Source of the DNA: Cornus controversa
Taxonomy: Eukaryota; Streptophyta; Magnoliopsida; Cornales; Cornaceae
NCBI GenBank assembly: GCA_026545225.1
Contig: CM048845.1
Location: 32,168,501-32,232,500, forward strand
DNA length: 64,000 nt
Reading direction: 5' to 3'
Shown here: positions 12,718-23,230 of the stretch, one piece after another
How the letters are laid out: each line of letters starts with the position of its first letter
Numbering within the stretch: the first letter of the stretch is position 1
Position numbers and translations under genes: made by a program
Notes under the pieces: model-generated
Told to the model about the DNA's origin: nothing
The model's input: the letters and a program-made list of their open reading frames with translations, nothing else
The model's database searches: none

Positions 12718-12984
12718 GGCTCTTTGTGCACCCCTAGCCATAATGACAAATTCACCTTGCAACCTTATATCTATGACCTAGGCTTGAGTCATGAAGCATA
12801 AAAAAGAAGCAAAATAGAAAAATCAATTGCATGTTTTTTTAGAACATTACATTATAATGATAATCAGATATATCTACAGTTATAGGTTCGTTGCCCCATT
12901 TTGAGGCTTAGGCTTATGATTATAAGCGAATCCTATAGTCATGAAGCCTTAATTGAATAAATTTAATTTAGGTCGAAAGTGTGA
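12718..12984. other. Unassigned spacer
   Basis: No gene or repeat boundary is recognised here. Confidence 0.4.
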
Positions 12985-14100
12985 GTAGTGCGGTGCGAAA
13001 ATGGCTACAAAAAATTGTTTATAACCTAAAGAGGGTGAATAGATTTAATTGCTTATTTGCTCAATTCTTTAGATTAATTTAATTTTAGTCCAAACTAAAA
13101 TTAATCGATCACACAAAGCAAGTAAATAAAGTAAAGTGCAAAGATTATACTAGATATACGTGGAAATCCTAAAAAGAAAAAATCAAGGTGAGGCTGTAAT
13201 TCCGAAGAACCAAATACACTATCGTTGAAGCATAGTACAACAGACTCTCTCTCAGACTCACATCCACTCCATTTTACCAAGAATTTGATGTTGAACACCT
13301 TAGGCTTACTCTTCCACTTCACGTCTAATTGCTGCAGACTTCAGGCTAACGTTACAATCTTTGTAGAAGGGTAGCTAGAAGAACATAAATAATCTGCGAA
13401 TATTATGTCCCTTTTATAGTGTGATTGCCTTCTACTTCCTCACCAACAAACAGTTGAGAAGAAACCAAACGATCCAGTAACTTGATCAATAAGTAATCTG
13501 AAGCAACCTTTGAACAGTTGATCAAGCAAAGAATGACATCTTAATTCACTCAGTGTATAGCTGTGCACAAAGATAAACAAAAAATAAGAAATGCTTGTTG
13601 AAAAATATCTCAATTGTTTTATCTCTCTAAAACTAGGTTTTTTTGAAAGCTTACATTTTAAGAAAACATAAGAGAGTTTATATAGACAAGAGAAACCTAT
13701 ATTTGTTTGGAAAACAAGATTAAAATCCTCTTAGCATGTTTCCAAAGTCCTAAGTTGATTAGGAACTGAAATCATTCAGAAAAACAACATTCTAAATTAA
13801 TCAGAATAATTTGATTAAGTGGGACTGCTCCAAGATGCGTGCAACCGGTTGTACTTCTAAATATCTGAATTTTAACTTTAAAACCCTAGTTTTCCAAAAC
13901 CAACCTCTCAAGTGTGCAGTGTAATGTTTCCTAACACACTTACCATGACTAAGACATGTCCTCATTTCAATAAACCGACTTTATGCATTTGATCTTCTCT
14001 TGTTCTTCAATATCATGATCTATTATAAGAAATCAATAAGAATTACAACTCGATCATATTAGGTTTGACATCGAAATTCGCTAATTACAAGTTTACACAT
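12985..14100 (+). repeat. Dispersed repeat R1, copy 1
   Basis: About 1.1 kb is homologous along its length, in the same orientation, to 34325-35668. Shared landmarks include GGGTGAATA near the start, the phrase CTTGATCAATAAG in the middle and AACTCGATCAT near the end. It has no coding sequence and is probably part of a non-autonomous retroelement. It carries the palindrome CAACCGGTTG at 13842-13851. Confidence 0.7.
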
Positions 14101-14915
14101 CACGAAAAAGATATTTCTTAGAAAGGCTTAGACCAGGGCAACATGAAAAATTAGAAAACTAAAGATCATAGAGTCTTTGATCAAGTATTTCTTTGCAGAG
14201 ATGACAAGGAAATCGCTATGGAGTTTTGTGGGATTTTTTTACTGATGAAAAATAGTAGAAAAAATAATGAATTTTTGTTTGAAGACAATAAAAGACTAAA
14301 GATCATAGGAAGTTCCATTCCAACTTATGGGAAGGTGATTATGCTTGACATGTTTGGGCCTTACCTATGGTGAAATGAATTACTGAGATGGAATAGTAAT
14401 CCAATAAGTGAAATATATATATATATATATATATATTTAAGGAACCAATGTATAACGGGTTGGTTTGATCCTAATAGATTTGGAATCAAAACTGTGGTAA
14501 ATGATTCCTAGAGTTTGGAATCAGAATCGTAGTAAATTGTTGGGTTTGGTTCAGCTACGATTCTTTATGATTCCAGTTTTTTTGTGCACCCCTAAGCGAG
14601 AGAAAGTGGTTAAGGTTCACAAGCAAAATGACTGAATAGCATAAATGTAGAGAGAGAGAGAGAGATTCATTGTAGAGTGAAATTTGGGACAGTTTGTTTA
14701 GTTGATCAAAGGTGGGAAGATGAATATTGGATAAAAATGGGTTTAACCATTAAATAATAGGTATGCCCTAACGTCACAAAGGGCAATAATGTCTTTTTTT
14801 TTTAAAAAAAGGTTGGTCTTGTGACTTGCAAAAGGTAATTTATCATTATTGCATCAATGGAAATCGAACGGTATAGGTTTTTTCAAAAAAATGTAATAGT
14901 TTAGAAGTTAAGTGT
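14101..14915. other. Intergenic spacer with microsatellites
   Basis: An AT microsatellite lies near 14410-14436 and a GA tract near 14649-14664. No gene is seen. Confidence 0.5.
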
Positions 14916-15729
14916 TGATGAAGCGAAAATCTACCCTAAACTGGTCAAACGCTAACCTGTAAAAAGAACGAGAGAAGGGTAATCGAAAGGGCACCGGTGC
15001 GGTGCCGGCCGACTACGCTCCGATGGTCAAGTCAGAAATCGAAAGGTCTCAAAAGCTATAAAGGAAACTCAAAGGGTATTGATTGCGTCCCTCAGTATAT
15101 TGACCACCCTGTATTTATAGCGATTAAGTGAGAACGTGTCCTAGTAGAACTTTGGCTCTTCAGTTTCTCTTTCCCTCTTAGAGACAATCAGTCTTGGTCA
15201 AAGCATCTTTCTTATGCATGCCACCTTAGCATTATCCTCCCACGTCATACGTTTTTCATTAGGAGTAAAATACTCCATCAGATGCCCCCTGTTCATGAGG
15301 GTCGCTTGTCGAACATCAGGAATACTTCGACTATCGGTTCAGGAACACTTCAATTAGCCTAGCCCACGGTTCCTCCCCCCCCCCCCCTTTATTTTTTTTG
15401 TTGGGTGGATAGTGCTAAGGTGGCATGGATAAGAAAGATTCTTTGACCGAGACTGCTTGGCCCCAAGAGGGAAAGGGAAACTGAAGAGCCAGAGTTATAC
15501 TAGGACACGTTCTCACTCGATTGCTATAAATACAGGGCGATCCATATATCGAGGGACGCAATCAATGCCCTCTGAGTTTCCTTTATAGCTTTTCGAGCCC
15601 TTCTGATTTCTGACTTAACTATCTAAGCGTAGTCGGCCGGCACCGCACCGGTGCCCTTTTGATTACCCTTCTCTCATCCTTTTTACAGGTTGGCGTTTGA
15701 CCAGTTTAGGATGAATTTTCGCTTCATCA
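14916..15729. mobile_element. Inverted-LTR palindromic element with 5-bp TSD
   Basis: The outer ends are TGATGAAGCG at 14916 and CGCTTCATCA at 15729, flanked on both sides by AGTGT (14911-14915 and 15730-15734). The left arm (14916-15280) reads on the minus strand as a complete 365-bp LTR: it starts TGATGGAGTATTTTACTCC next to a GGGGGCATC polypurine-like tract, has a CTATAAATACAGGG TATA region, and ends CTTCATCA. The right arm (about 15400-15729) is the same LTR on the plus strand, truncated at its start. Both outer ends are thus LTR 3' (U5) ends. The ~120-bp middle (15281-15399) holds a poly-C tract and no gene. Confidence 0.85.
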
Positions 15730-15734
15730 AGTGT

Positions 15735-16020
15735 TAAAATAATAATTGGGTAAATATCACTGACACCTTCCTGAGGTTTGGTGTATTGACATGCAGCTAC
15801 AACTTTGTGAATTTTTGTCCCCAACATTCTCTGTGGTTTGTGCCGTATATCACATACACCCCCTCTTGCCAAAAGTATATGGTATTGTAGTACTTTTTAT
15901 GGTGAAAGACCATGCTGCCCTTTAACTTTTGACTTAATCCATTTGAATACTAAATTTACTCATTTAACTCTTTCTAATGGGCCAAGATGCCGCTTTGAAT
16001 ATATCAATATTTATATACTA
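15735..16020. other. Possible remnant of a small DNA element
   Basis: The segment starts with GGGTAAATATCACTGACACC, a wording like the ends of common dicot miniature elements. No matching far end was found, so the call is weak. Confidence 0.25.
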
Positions 16021-16490
16021 TAATATATGTAAAAGATATATATAAAATTATTTATTTCCATAAATACTAATATTAACATAAAATAAAAAAGTAATTGAAT
16101 TTATATTTCTTTTTCTCTATCTATCTATAAATATACATTATATTATAATATATATATATATATATAACCTATATATAAAATTATTTATTTCTATAAATAA
16201 TAATTTTAACATAAAATAAAAAAGTAATTGAATTTCTATTTCTTTTTCTCTATGTATCTATATATATACAGTATACTATAATATATATATATAACCTATA
16301 TATATAATTATTTATTTCCATAAATAATAATGTTAATATAAAATAAAAAAAAATAATTAAATTTATCTTTCTTTTTCTCTACTCATCTATATATATAGAA
16401 TATAATATATACAACCTAATATATATAATTATTTATTTTCATAAATAATAATTTTAACATAAAATAAAAAATTAATTGAAATGTGAATCA
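16021..16490. repeat. AT-rich minisatellite, four units of 121-133 bp
   Basis: The landmark ATTATTTATTT recurs at 16047, 16180, 16307 and 16428. The intervening sequence is repeated with modest divergence, including AACATAAAATAAAAAA and a TTTCTTTTTCTCTA block. It is non-coding. Confidence 0.9.
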
Positions 16491-17130
16491 AAAATGATAT
16501 TGTGGTCATTTTTCTAATATTTTTATATTAAAATATATTTAAATAATCAGGGGTAATCAAAACATTTTACGTACTAAATAAATTAAAAAATCGAGAGAGA
16601 GTGTTGATAACCAAATTTACAAAATTATAACTACCTATCAATATATCCAACCTTAAAAAGTGATGTGATATTTATTCATAATAATTTAGGTGATTTCCTG
16701 AGAAAGAAAAGATAATGGAGGAAGGTTTTATGCAATTAACCGTCGTTTCCATTAAGTTTCTTTACAGTTTGAAAAGAGTAAACTCCACTAGCATCATTTT
16801 AGCATAAAAGATGCCCAACTATAGTGTACAGCATCCCTACACCTAGCAGAAGATATGGACTTTTCAGTTTTCACCATTAAAGCATTACGTACGTATACAA
16901 GTTTCTCTGCATACGGACAAACCGACCCATCATAGCATTATCCTCAATTTTAGTGGCTGAGAAAAGGCTCATCAAGTCTTTTTTCTTTGTCGGAAAGTTG
17001 CTTGACCAGTCTTCACCAACGCGTAATAAACATACTTCTCATTCTCAAGGAATCCAATTGCAAGGATATGCAATACCAACCTAAAAGTCTTATATATGTA
17101 ATGTAGCCACACAAGCTCTCACTAGCTATC

Positions 17131-17175
17131 ATGAGCAGCCTGGCCATTGATCTTGTTGCTCTTCATTGCAGGTAC
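17131..17175 (+). other. Possible orphan first exon
   Basis: A Met codon at 17131 opens MSSLAIDLVALHC and runs into a splice-donor-like GCAG|GTACTT. A TATA-like CTTATATATG lies about 40 bp upstream. Nothing downstream on the plus strand continues it before the copia element. It may be a promoter and first exon left over from a gene, or chance. 16491-17130 and 17176-17640 show no other feature. Confidence 0.2.
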
Positions 17176-17639
17176 TTCTTATCTTCCCAGTTCAAAATTG
17201 TATGTGTGAGTCTACTTTTACTATATATTTTTTTTTGTTTATTCTTCCATTCAATTAATCCATCGCAACCCCCAACGAGTGTTCTTGGATCGGTTGCCAT
17301 TTTAACAGCTTAATTCAGGGTTATCTTTCAAGCTTTTAATACCCAAACCGTGTTAAATATTTGGCATAGCTTTTATTACTTAAGTGGCTTTGTTTTTATT
17401 TTTTTAGAAAATAATTATTATTTTTTTCCTCACAAAAAACTTCCACAAAACTGTTGTAGTGAGAACTTCTCACTTTGAAAGGGAGGAAATATCACTAATT
17501 TAAATATATTTACATTACAAATTATGTAAATGAAACCCATTATTTTATTCTGTTTCAAATCCAATTTTGAAATCTTATGTGAGTTATATTCCATATTTAT
17601 TAAGTAAGGCTCTGACTTCGAAATATTTGGTCGATCACA

Positions 17640-18075
17640 AGGTGTAGTTATTAGAATTTCTGTGGTATTTTAGGTTTTTTTATCTATATATTTAAGTATT
17701 TTTGACATGTAAGGAAATTAAAATTTTCAAAATTATTTTAAAATAAAAGTAATTGGAAGAATGTGTTGGGCTTTAAAAATGAAACAATAAACTATTAGAA
17801 TTTGCGGTATTTGAGTTATTTTTTTATATATATTTAAGTATTTTTTACATGTAAGGAAATTAAATTTTTAAAAATTATATTAAGATAAAAGCAATTGGAA
17901 GAATGTGTTGGCTTAAGAAAGAAACAAGAAGTTAGTATAGTTTTTTTGGTATTTAAGTTCTCTCTTTGTATATATATTTAAGTATTTTTGACATGTAAGG
18001 AAATTAAATTTTTTAAAATTATATTAAGATAAAAGTAATTGGAAGAATGTGTTGGCCTTTAAAAAGGAAACAACA
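17640..18075. repeat. Tandem repeat, three units of about 143 bp
   Basis: CATGTAAGGAAATTAAA recurs at 17706, 17848 and 17992, together with flanking phrases TTTAAGTATTTTT and GGAAGAATGTGTTGG. It abuts the copia 3' LTR and is non-coding. Confidence 0.9.
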
Positions 18076-18135
18076 ACAAATTTTCATATAATAGAAATGA
18101 GAATCCCAGATGAAAGTGAAATAATAGAAATTTAC

Positions 18136-18893
18136 GTATTGTATATTTTCATCTCTCCTAGAGGTCAATATGTAATACAATGATTATAATCAATTAACAT
18201 AAAATTAGGGATACAATAAATCAACCAAAATCAATGATATAGTCAATCAAAGGCTAAACTAAAGGGATATAATCATACATTAACCTAAAATTAGGGATAC
18301 AATGAATCAACCTAAATTAGTGATATAATCAATAAAATGCTAAACTAAAGGGATACTATCATAAATCACCGGAGAGATTTTAGGATGGTCCAACACTCCC
18401 TGGCAAATTCGACAATCGAGGAGAGATGAAATTTGACCGTAACAGCTAATATTGAGATATAGACAAGCCCTTGGTGCGAACATTAGCAAGCTGATCGGTA
18501 GAAGGAACAAACTATGTATTGTATATTTTCATCTCTCCTAGAGGTCAATATGTAATACAATGATTATAATCAATTAACATAAAATTAGGGATACAATAAA
18601 TCAACCAAAATCAATGATATAATCAATCAAAGGCAAAACTAAAGGGATACAATCATAAATTAACCTAAAATTAGGGATACAATGAATCAACCTAAATTAG
18701 TGATATAATCAATAAAATGCCAAACTAAAGGGATATTATCATAAATTACCAGAGAGATTTTAGGATGGTCTAACACTCCCCGGCAAATTCGACAATCGAG
18801 GAGAGATGAAATTTGACCGTAACAGCTAATATTGAGATATAGACAAGCCCTTGGTGCGAACATTAGCAAGCTGATTGATAGAAGGAACAAACT
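18136..18893. repeat. 380-bp tandem duplication of copia 3' LTR and adjacent internal DNA
   Basis: Copy 1 spans 18136-18515 and copy 2 spans 18516-18893, starting at GTATTGTATATTTTC and ending at GAAGGAACAAACT. The second LTR copy lacks the first ~25 bp of the LTR, so this is a local duplication and not a second insertion. Confidence 0.9.
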
Positions 18894-19500
18894 GAACACG
18901 ATGAGTACCAGCAAGAATATGCTCCTGTATAAAGTGATAGTTGAGCTCAATGAGTTTGGTAGAAGCATGGAAGACCGGATTAGACGCCATATAAGTTGTG
19001 CTGAGGTTATCACAAAACAAGGTAGTAGGTCTAGAGAGAGGGAACTGTAACTCCTGGAGAAGCTGGGAAATTCAAGAAGTGTCAGTACAAACATGAGCAA
19101 AAGAGTGATATTTAGCTTCAGCAAATGAGCGAGAAACTGCTTGTTATTTCTTAGCACTCCAAGAAATAAGATTGGGGCCTAGAAACACACAAAAACTAGT
19201 AGTAGAGCAACGAATGTCAGGGCAACCAGTCCAGTCAACATCGGAGTAAGCACGGAGAGTGAGTGGACTGGAAGACTGACAAAAATATAACCCAAATTTC
19301 AATGAACCCTTCAAATATCGAAGAATGTGTTTAACAGCAATCAGATATGGAGATCGAAGAACATGAACAACATAAGCAATGTCTGGACGAGTGAAGGTGA
19401 GATGCTGAAGGGAGCCAACAATTTGTCTGTTCTCAATAGCATTAGGAAATAAATCACTAGTCAGATGAGAAAGCTGACTAGTGACACAAATTAGAGTGTT
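18780..19500 (-). pseudogene. Copia RNase H and connection region, broken
   Basis: The minus strand encodes the hallmark C-terminal copia block: CDNLSTTYMASNPVFHAST, then an ELNYHFIQE and a GTHRVQFVPS segment ending in a KGLS motif (18826-19020). Upstream, in other frames, lie a DWTGCPD-like motif and an ISWSAKKQ-like motif. RNase H would degrade the RNA strand during reverse transcription. Frameshifts and stops between blocks show that it is dead. Confidence 0.8.
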
Positions 19501-20337
19501 TCAAGGTTTGCAGTCAGTCATAAAGTGACGGCGGAGAACATCAACAGTATACTTGGACTGAGAGAGATGATGACCAGCAACAGTAAAAGTGGCTTTAAGT
19601 CCCAAAAAGTAAGAAAGAGGACCAAGATCAGTAACCTCAAACTCCTTACCAAGAGTAGCATAGCAACAAAAGAGGAGAGAAGAGATGGTTGGTTACCTGT
19701 CAGAAGAATGTCATCAACATATAGTAAAAGAGTCATAATATCCGAAGACCAGTGAAAACTAAATAGTGAAGGATCAGCTCAACTCTGAAGAAAACCAAAC
19801 TGTAGTGGGAAACCACTGAGATGTTGGAACCAAGTACAATGAGTCTGCTTAAGGCCATAAATGGCTTTGTGAAGACAACATTCATGATTGGAGCGAGCTG
19901 GATCAATAAATCCCGGAGGTTGGCGTATAAAAACTGTAGTATCCAGAAAATCATGAAGAAAAGCATTCTTCACATCTAATTGACGAAAAGTTCATCCAAA
20001 GGATACAACTAGAGCGAGAACAGTCTGAATAGTTGTAGGTTTGACCACGAGGCTAAAGGTCTCATCAAAATCAATACCTGATTGCTGATGGAAACCTTTA
20101 GCAACTAATCGAGCCTTTTACTGTTCAATAAAACCATCAGATTTTCGTTTGAGCTTAAAAACTCACTTACAACCAACCACATAATGTTGAGAGTAAGGAT
20201 GAACAAGAACCCATGTTTGACTCTTGAGAAGAGCATTGAACTCGGTGGTTATGGCCTAGCGCCACTCAGGAAATTGAACGGCCTAAGTAAAAACAAGTCA
20301 ATTTTTCTGGAGGAAGAGAAGCTTGGGTTAAGCGAAA
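19500..20337 (-). pseudogene. Copia reverse transcriptase, broken
   Basis: The catalytic YVDD box lies at 19710-19721 in the context LLLYVDDILLTG. Upstream come KAIYGLKQ, RQPPGFIDPA and KNAFLHDFLD motifs (19779-19973). The N-terminal part has QFPEWRHAITTEFNALLKSQ. Order and spacing match copia RT. Several stops (for example after FIEQ) and frameshifts disable it. Its upstream end meets the truncated TRIM at 20338. Confidence 0.85.
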
Positions 20338-20675
20338 AATATCATACCATCAGGTGGAGCGGATTGTTACAAATGGTGTCAGAGCCGGACCCAGCCGGAA
20401 ATGTGCCGACGGGGACGTTGGGCCTCCTAGGTGGGTGGATTGTGGTGAACCTTGTGAGCGGGTGTGACGTAGGCGAGTGCGAGAGACACTAGGTGAGCTA
20501 CCACACTAGCGGGCTACAAGGTGCTCAATCCCACATCGCCTGGGTGTGGAGAAAGTGAGTAGTGTATTCTCTCCAAATGGTACAAGGCCTTTTAGTGTAC
20601 AATCCAAGAACAAAACCGTCCGGGCTTGACCTAGAGTAGATAATATCCTACCATCAGGTGGAGCGGGCTGTTACA
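20338..20675 (+). mobile_element. TRIM element, 5' truncated, inside copia
   Basis: Only the last ~34 bp of the left LTR remain (20338-20371). They are followed by a mutated tRNA-Met primer site (ATGGTGTCAGAGCC), a 69-bp internal region, the polypurine-like GTGGGTGGAT, and a full 235-bp LTR (20441-20675, TGTGGTGAAC to GGCTGTTACA). It is the same family as the array at 29054-30341. There is no coding sequence, as expected of a TRIM. Confidence 0.85.
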
Positions 20676-20689
20676 AGTGTAAAAGGAGA

Positions 20690-20890
20690 ATGCATATTGA
20701 TATCATTAGAAATATAAAATTTGAGGTGTGTTGATTTACCCAAAGCACAACCTTTACAAACAATCGTTGCAACTTAAAGTTGGACGATAACATATTATTT
20801 TTGACTAAATAAGACATAATTTTACTAGATGGATGACCTAGTCGATTATGACATAAGGAAGATTACTGAAGAGAAGCAGATAATGCACCA
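20690..20890 (-). pseudogene. Copia GAG-pre-integrase domain remnant
   Basis: The minus strand encodes an RLGHPSSKIMSYLVKNN block followed by a KLQRLFVKGCALGKST-like block once a local frame change is followed by eye. This is the zinc-binding domain that precedes integrase. The integrase core itself is not found between here and the reverse transcriptase. Confidence 0.7.
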
Positions 20891-21079
20891 AGACGCGACA
20901 AAAGTCAAGGTAATTTGTAGAGACCATCCTTACATAGGTCTTGAAGTAGAAGACAACCATTGGAGCGATCAAAGATATAGAAATGAGAGGAATCAAAGGC
21001 ACATAGAACATGATTATCACGACACAATTGAGCAATGGATAACAAATTTTTGCATATAGAAGGAATGACATAAACATTA

Positions 21080-22197
21080 TTCATCCTATATGAGTTGGAT
21101 ACATGCTACCCGTGTGGCTGATGGACATCTGATCACCATTACCAAGAAGAATTGAATTTGTGCCAGTGTAAGGTTGGTGTTGTTGCAAAAGACCCGGATT
21201 ACCAATCATGTGGCTAGAAGCACCTATGTCTGGGTACCAAGCAGAATCATAGAATGGTGGTGGATTATAGCTTGGACAAGGGTAGGAAGTAGGCTAACTG
21301 GCAATCTGTAAGCCAACAAAGGCATTGTGTAGAGAATTAGGAACTGTTGGGCGCACAAATCAAGGCAACATTGGACCGAACATGTGGGAGCAAAGTGACT
21401 AGTTCCATGACATAACTGACAGGAACTAATGGTAAGAGTAGAGCCCAAAATGGCAAAAGTGGGTGACCAATTGTTGTTGTTGTGCTTGTGACTTATATTT
21501 CGATTGTTATGTCGGTTGTTGTTGCAATAACCAAAATTGTGAGAAGGTCGGTTAAAGGACTGTGAGGCAAGCATGGCAACCGATTGAGGTGTAAAAGATG
21601 GACGTCGCTGAGACTTCTAAACCAGAGACGAGAGCGAAGTGCACTGAAGGTGGGCAGAGAATCTAAACTCTCAAGAGTTGTGACAAGAATGTCATACTCG
21701 TCACCAAGGCTGCGTTGAACAACATTCACCAAGTCGGGATTGAAGACGAGTTCACCAATAGTAGCAAGTTGGTCAGACATAGATTTGGCCTCCTGAAGAT
21801 ATTCAGAGACTGAGCGAGTTCCCTGAGAAATCTCATTAAGACGACGATGGAGATGAGAAGAATTGGCAGTAGACTTCTGTCTGAAGTATTGAGTGATTAA
21901 TGACCAAATGGAAGCAGATATGTCACAACCAACAACAGAAATAAGCACAGATTCAGATAAGGTTGCTGAGAGAATGCTGACAAGAGTCTGATCTGTGCGA
22001 AACAATAGATCATACTCAGGAGAGGTGACTTCAGGACAAGGATGAGAGCCATCAACAAAGCGAAATAAATTCTGTCCAACTAAAAGTGTCTTAATCTGAT
22101 GATGCTAAAGATAATTGTTGTTGTTGAGTCTCACAATCACAAGTTGACTGATATTGGGCATAAAATAAGTGGAAGAAGCAGCAGCAGATGAAGCCAT
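21080..22197 (-). pseudogene. Copia gag and protease, broken
   Basis: Gag opens with a Met at 22197 (MASSAAASSTYFMPN) and has UBN2-type gag sequence (LHRRLNEISQGTRSVSEYL at about 21840-21790). A CCHC knuckle CQLCHGTSHFAPTC lies near 21400. The aspartic protease follows at about 21090-21240, with WYPDIGASSHMIGN. The usual D-T/S-G active-site triad reads DIG here, which would be inactive. Multiple frameshifts split the reading frame. Confidence 0.8.
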
Positions 22198-22325
22198 CAG
22201 TTACTGTAAGAGATAAGAAGACAGAGAAAGATTGAGAAGAAAGAAGATCGGTATATGAGACTTTGATCAACTGAAGGTTTAGAGAAAAGGAAGGAAATAG
22301 AAAACCCTAATAGAAGAGAGATGAT

Positions 22326-22341
22326 CTCTGCTTTGATACCA
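22326..22341 (-). other. Copia primer-binding site (initiator tRNA-Met)
   Basis: The minus strand reads TGGTATCAAAGCAGAG immediately inside the 5' LTR end at 22342. Confidence 0.8.
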
Positions 22342-22659
22342 TGAAAGAATATAAATTTATGTATTGTATATTATTCATCTCTCTTGGAGGTCAATATATA
22401 ATACAATAATTATAATCAATTAATCTAAAATTAGAGATACAATGAATCAACCTAAATTAATGATATAATCAATCAAAACCTAAACTAAAGGGATACAATC
22501 ATAAATTAATCTAAAATTAGGGATGCAATGAATTAACCTAAATTAGTGATATAATCAATGAAAGGCTAAACTAAAGAGATACAATCATAAATCAAATTTT
22601 AGGCTGGTCTAACATGAATTGGTGTGGCTAGAAAATATAGGCTCGTAAATGAAAGTATA

Positions 22660-22935
22660 TGAAAAAAATTAGTTGACACCTATAATAAAAAAATAGGAGA
22701 GGGTAGATTTAGATGTTTTAAACATATATACCGAAGACTTATAGATGATGCGACAGTGAGAAGAGAAAGTTTAATTTTGATATAAGATAAGAGACTGAAA
22801 AGACAACTAAAAATACCGTAAGAAGTTATTATAAATGATTCTAAAAATAAACTAAACATAATAGGCCATATGGGGTAATTCAGGATGACAATGATGAGAT
22901 GCTCCAAAATTCTATCGAAGGAATTCACTCCAATT
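22660..22935 (+). pseudogene. RTE-like LINE C-terminal scrap
   Basis: The plus strand reads RCFKHIYRRLIDDATVRR, then, past in-frame stops, KRLKRQLKIP and EVIINDSKNKLN. These resemble the end of plant RTE-type reverse transcriptases (RWFGH..RRP..APVRR, GRGRPK.TW.EVI..D). Short and full of stops. Confidence 0.5.
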
Positions 22936-23068
22936 TGGAAGTGTTTTGTTTAGATCTAGTACTAGTAGGTATTGATTATGTATATTACTATATACATGTA
23001 TTTATATATTTGTATAATAGGATTGTATTTTGTAATGAAACAGGGTTGGTGCGATAAGCGCGAGCAGA

Positions 23069-23194
23069 GTGCTGTTGAGAAACTGTGTTGCGAATAAAAG
23101 TAGCGCTCCACTGCGCATAGTACAACAGAGGCTCCTTTTAAACAATCGCAATCATTCTTCGTGCGTCTCCGTCACTTTCTCTCTCGCTTTTAAA

Positions 23195-23230
<36 letters not shown>

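Larger units (their letters stand above)
18111..22614 (-). mobile_element. Ty1/copia retrotransposon, degenerate, minus strand
   Basis: The element has a 5' LTR at 22342-22614 (minus-strand start TGTTAGACC, end TATTCTTTCA). Next to it is a primer site TGGTATCAAAGCAGAG for initiator tRNA-Met (22326-22341). Broken gag, protease, GAG-pre-integrase, reverse transcriptase and RNase H follow. The 3' LTR is at 18111-18395 with a GGGAGTG polypurine tract beside it. LTRs are about 273-285 bp. The 3' LTR plus ~120 bp of internal DNA has been tandemly duplicated, and the integrase core is missing where a TRIM now sits. The RNase H wording suggests an Ale/Retrofit-like lineage, tentatively. No target duplication could be matched. 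Confidence 0.85.

Noticed and set aside
22342-22614. Copia target-site duplication
   Set aside because: The five bases outside the two LTR ends (before 18111 and after 22614) do not match, so no TSD is claimed.
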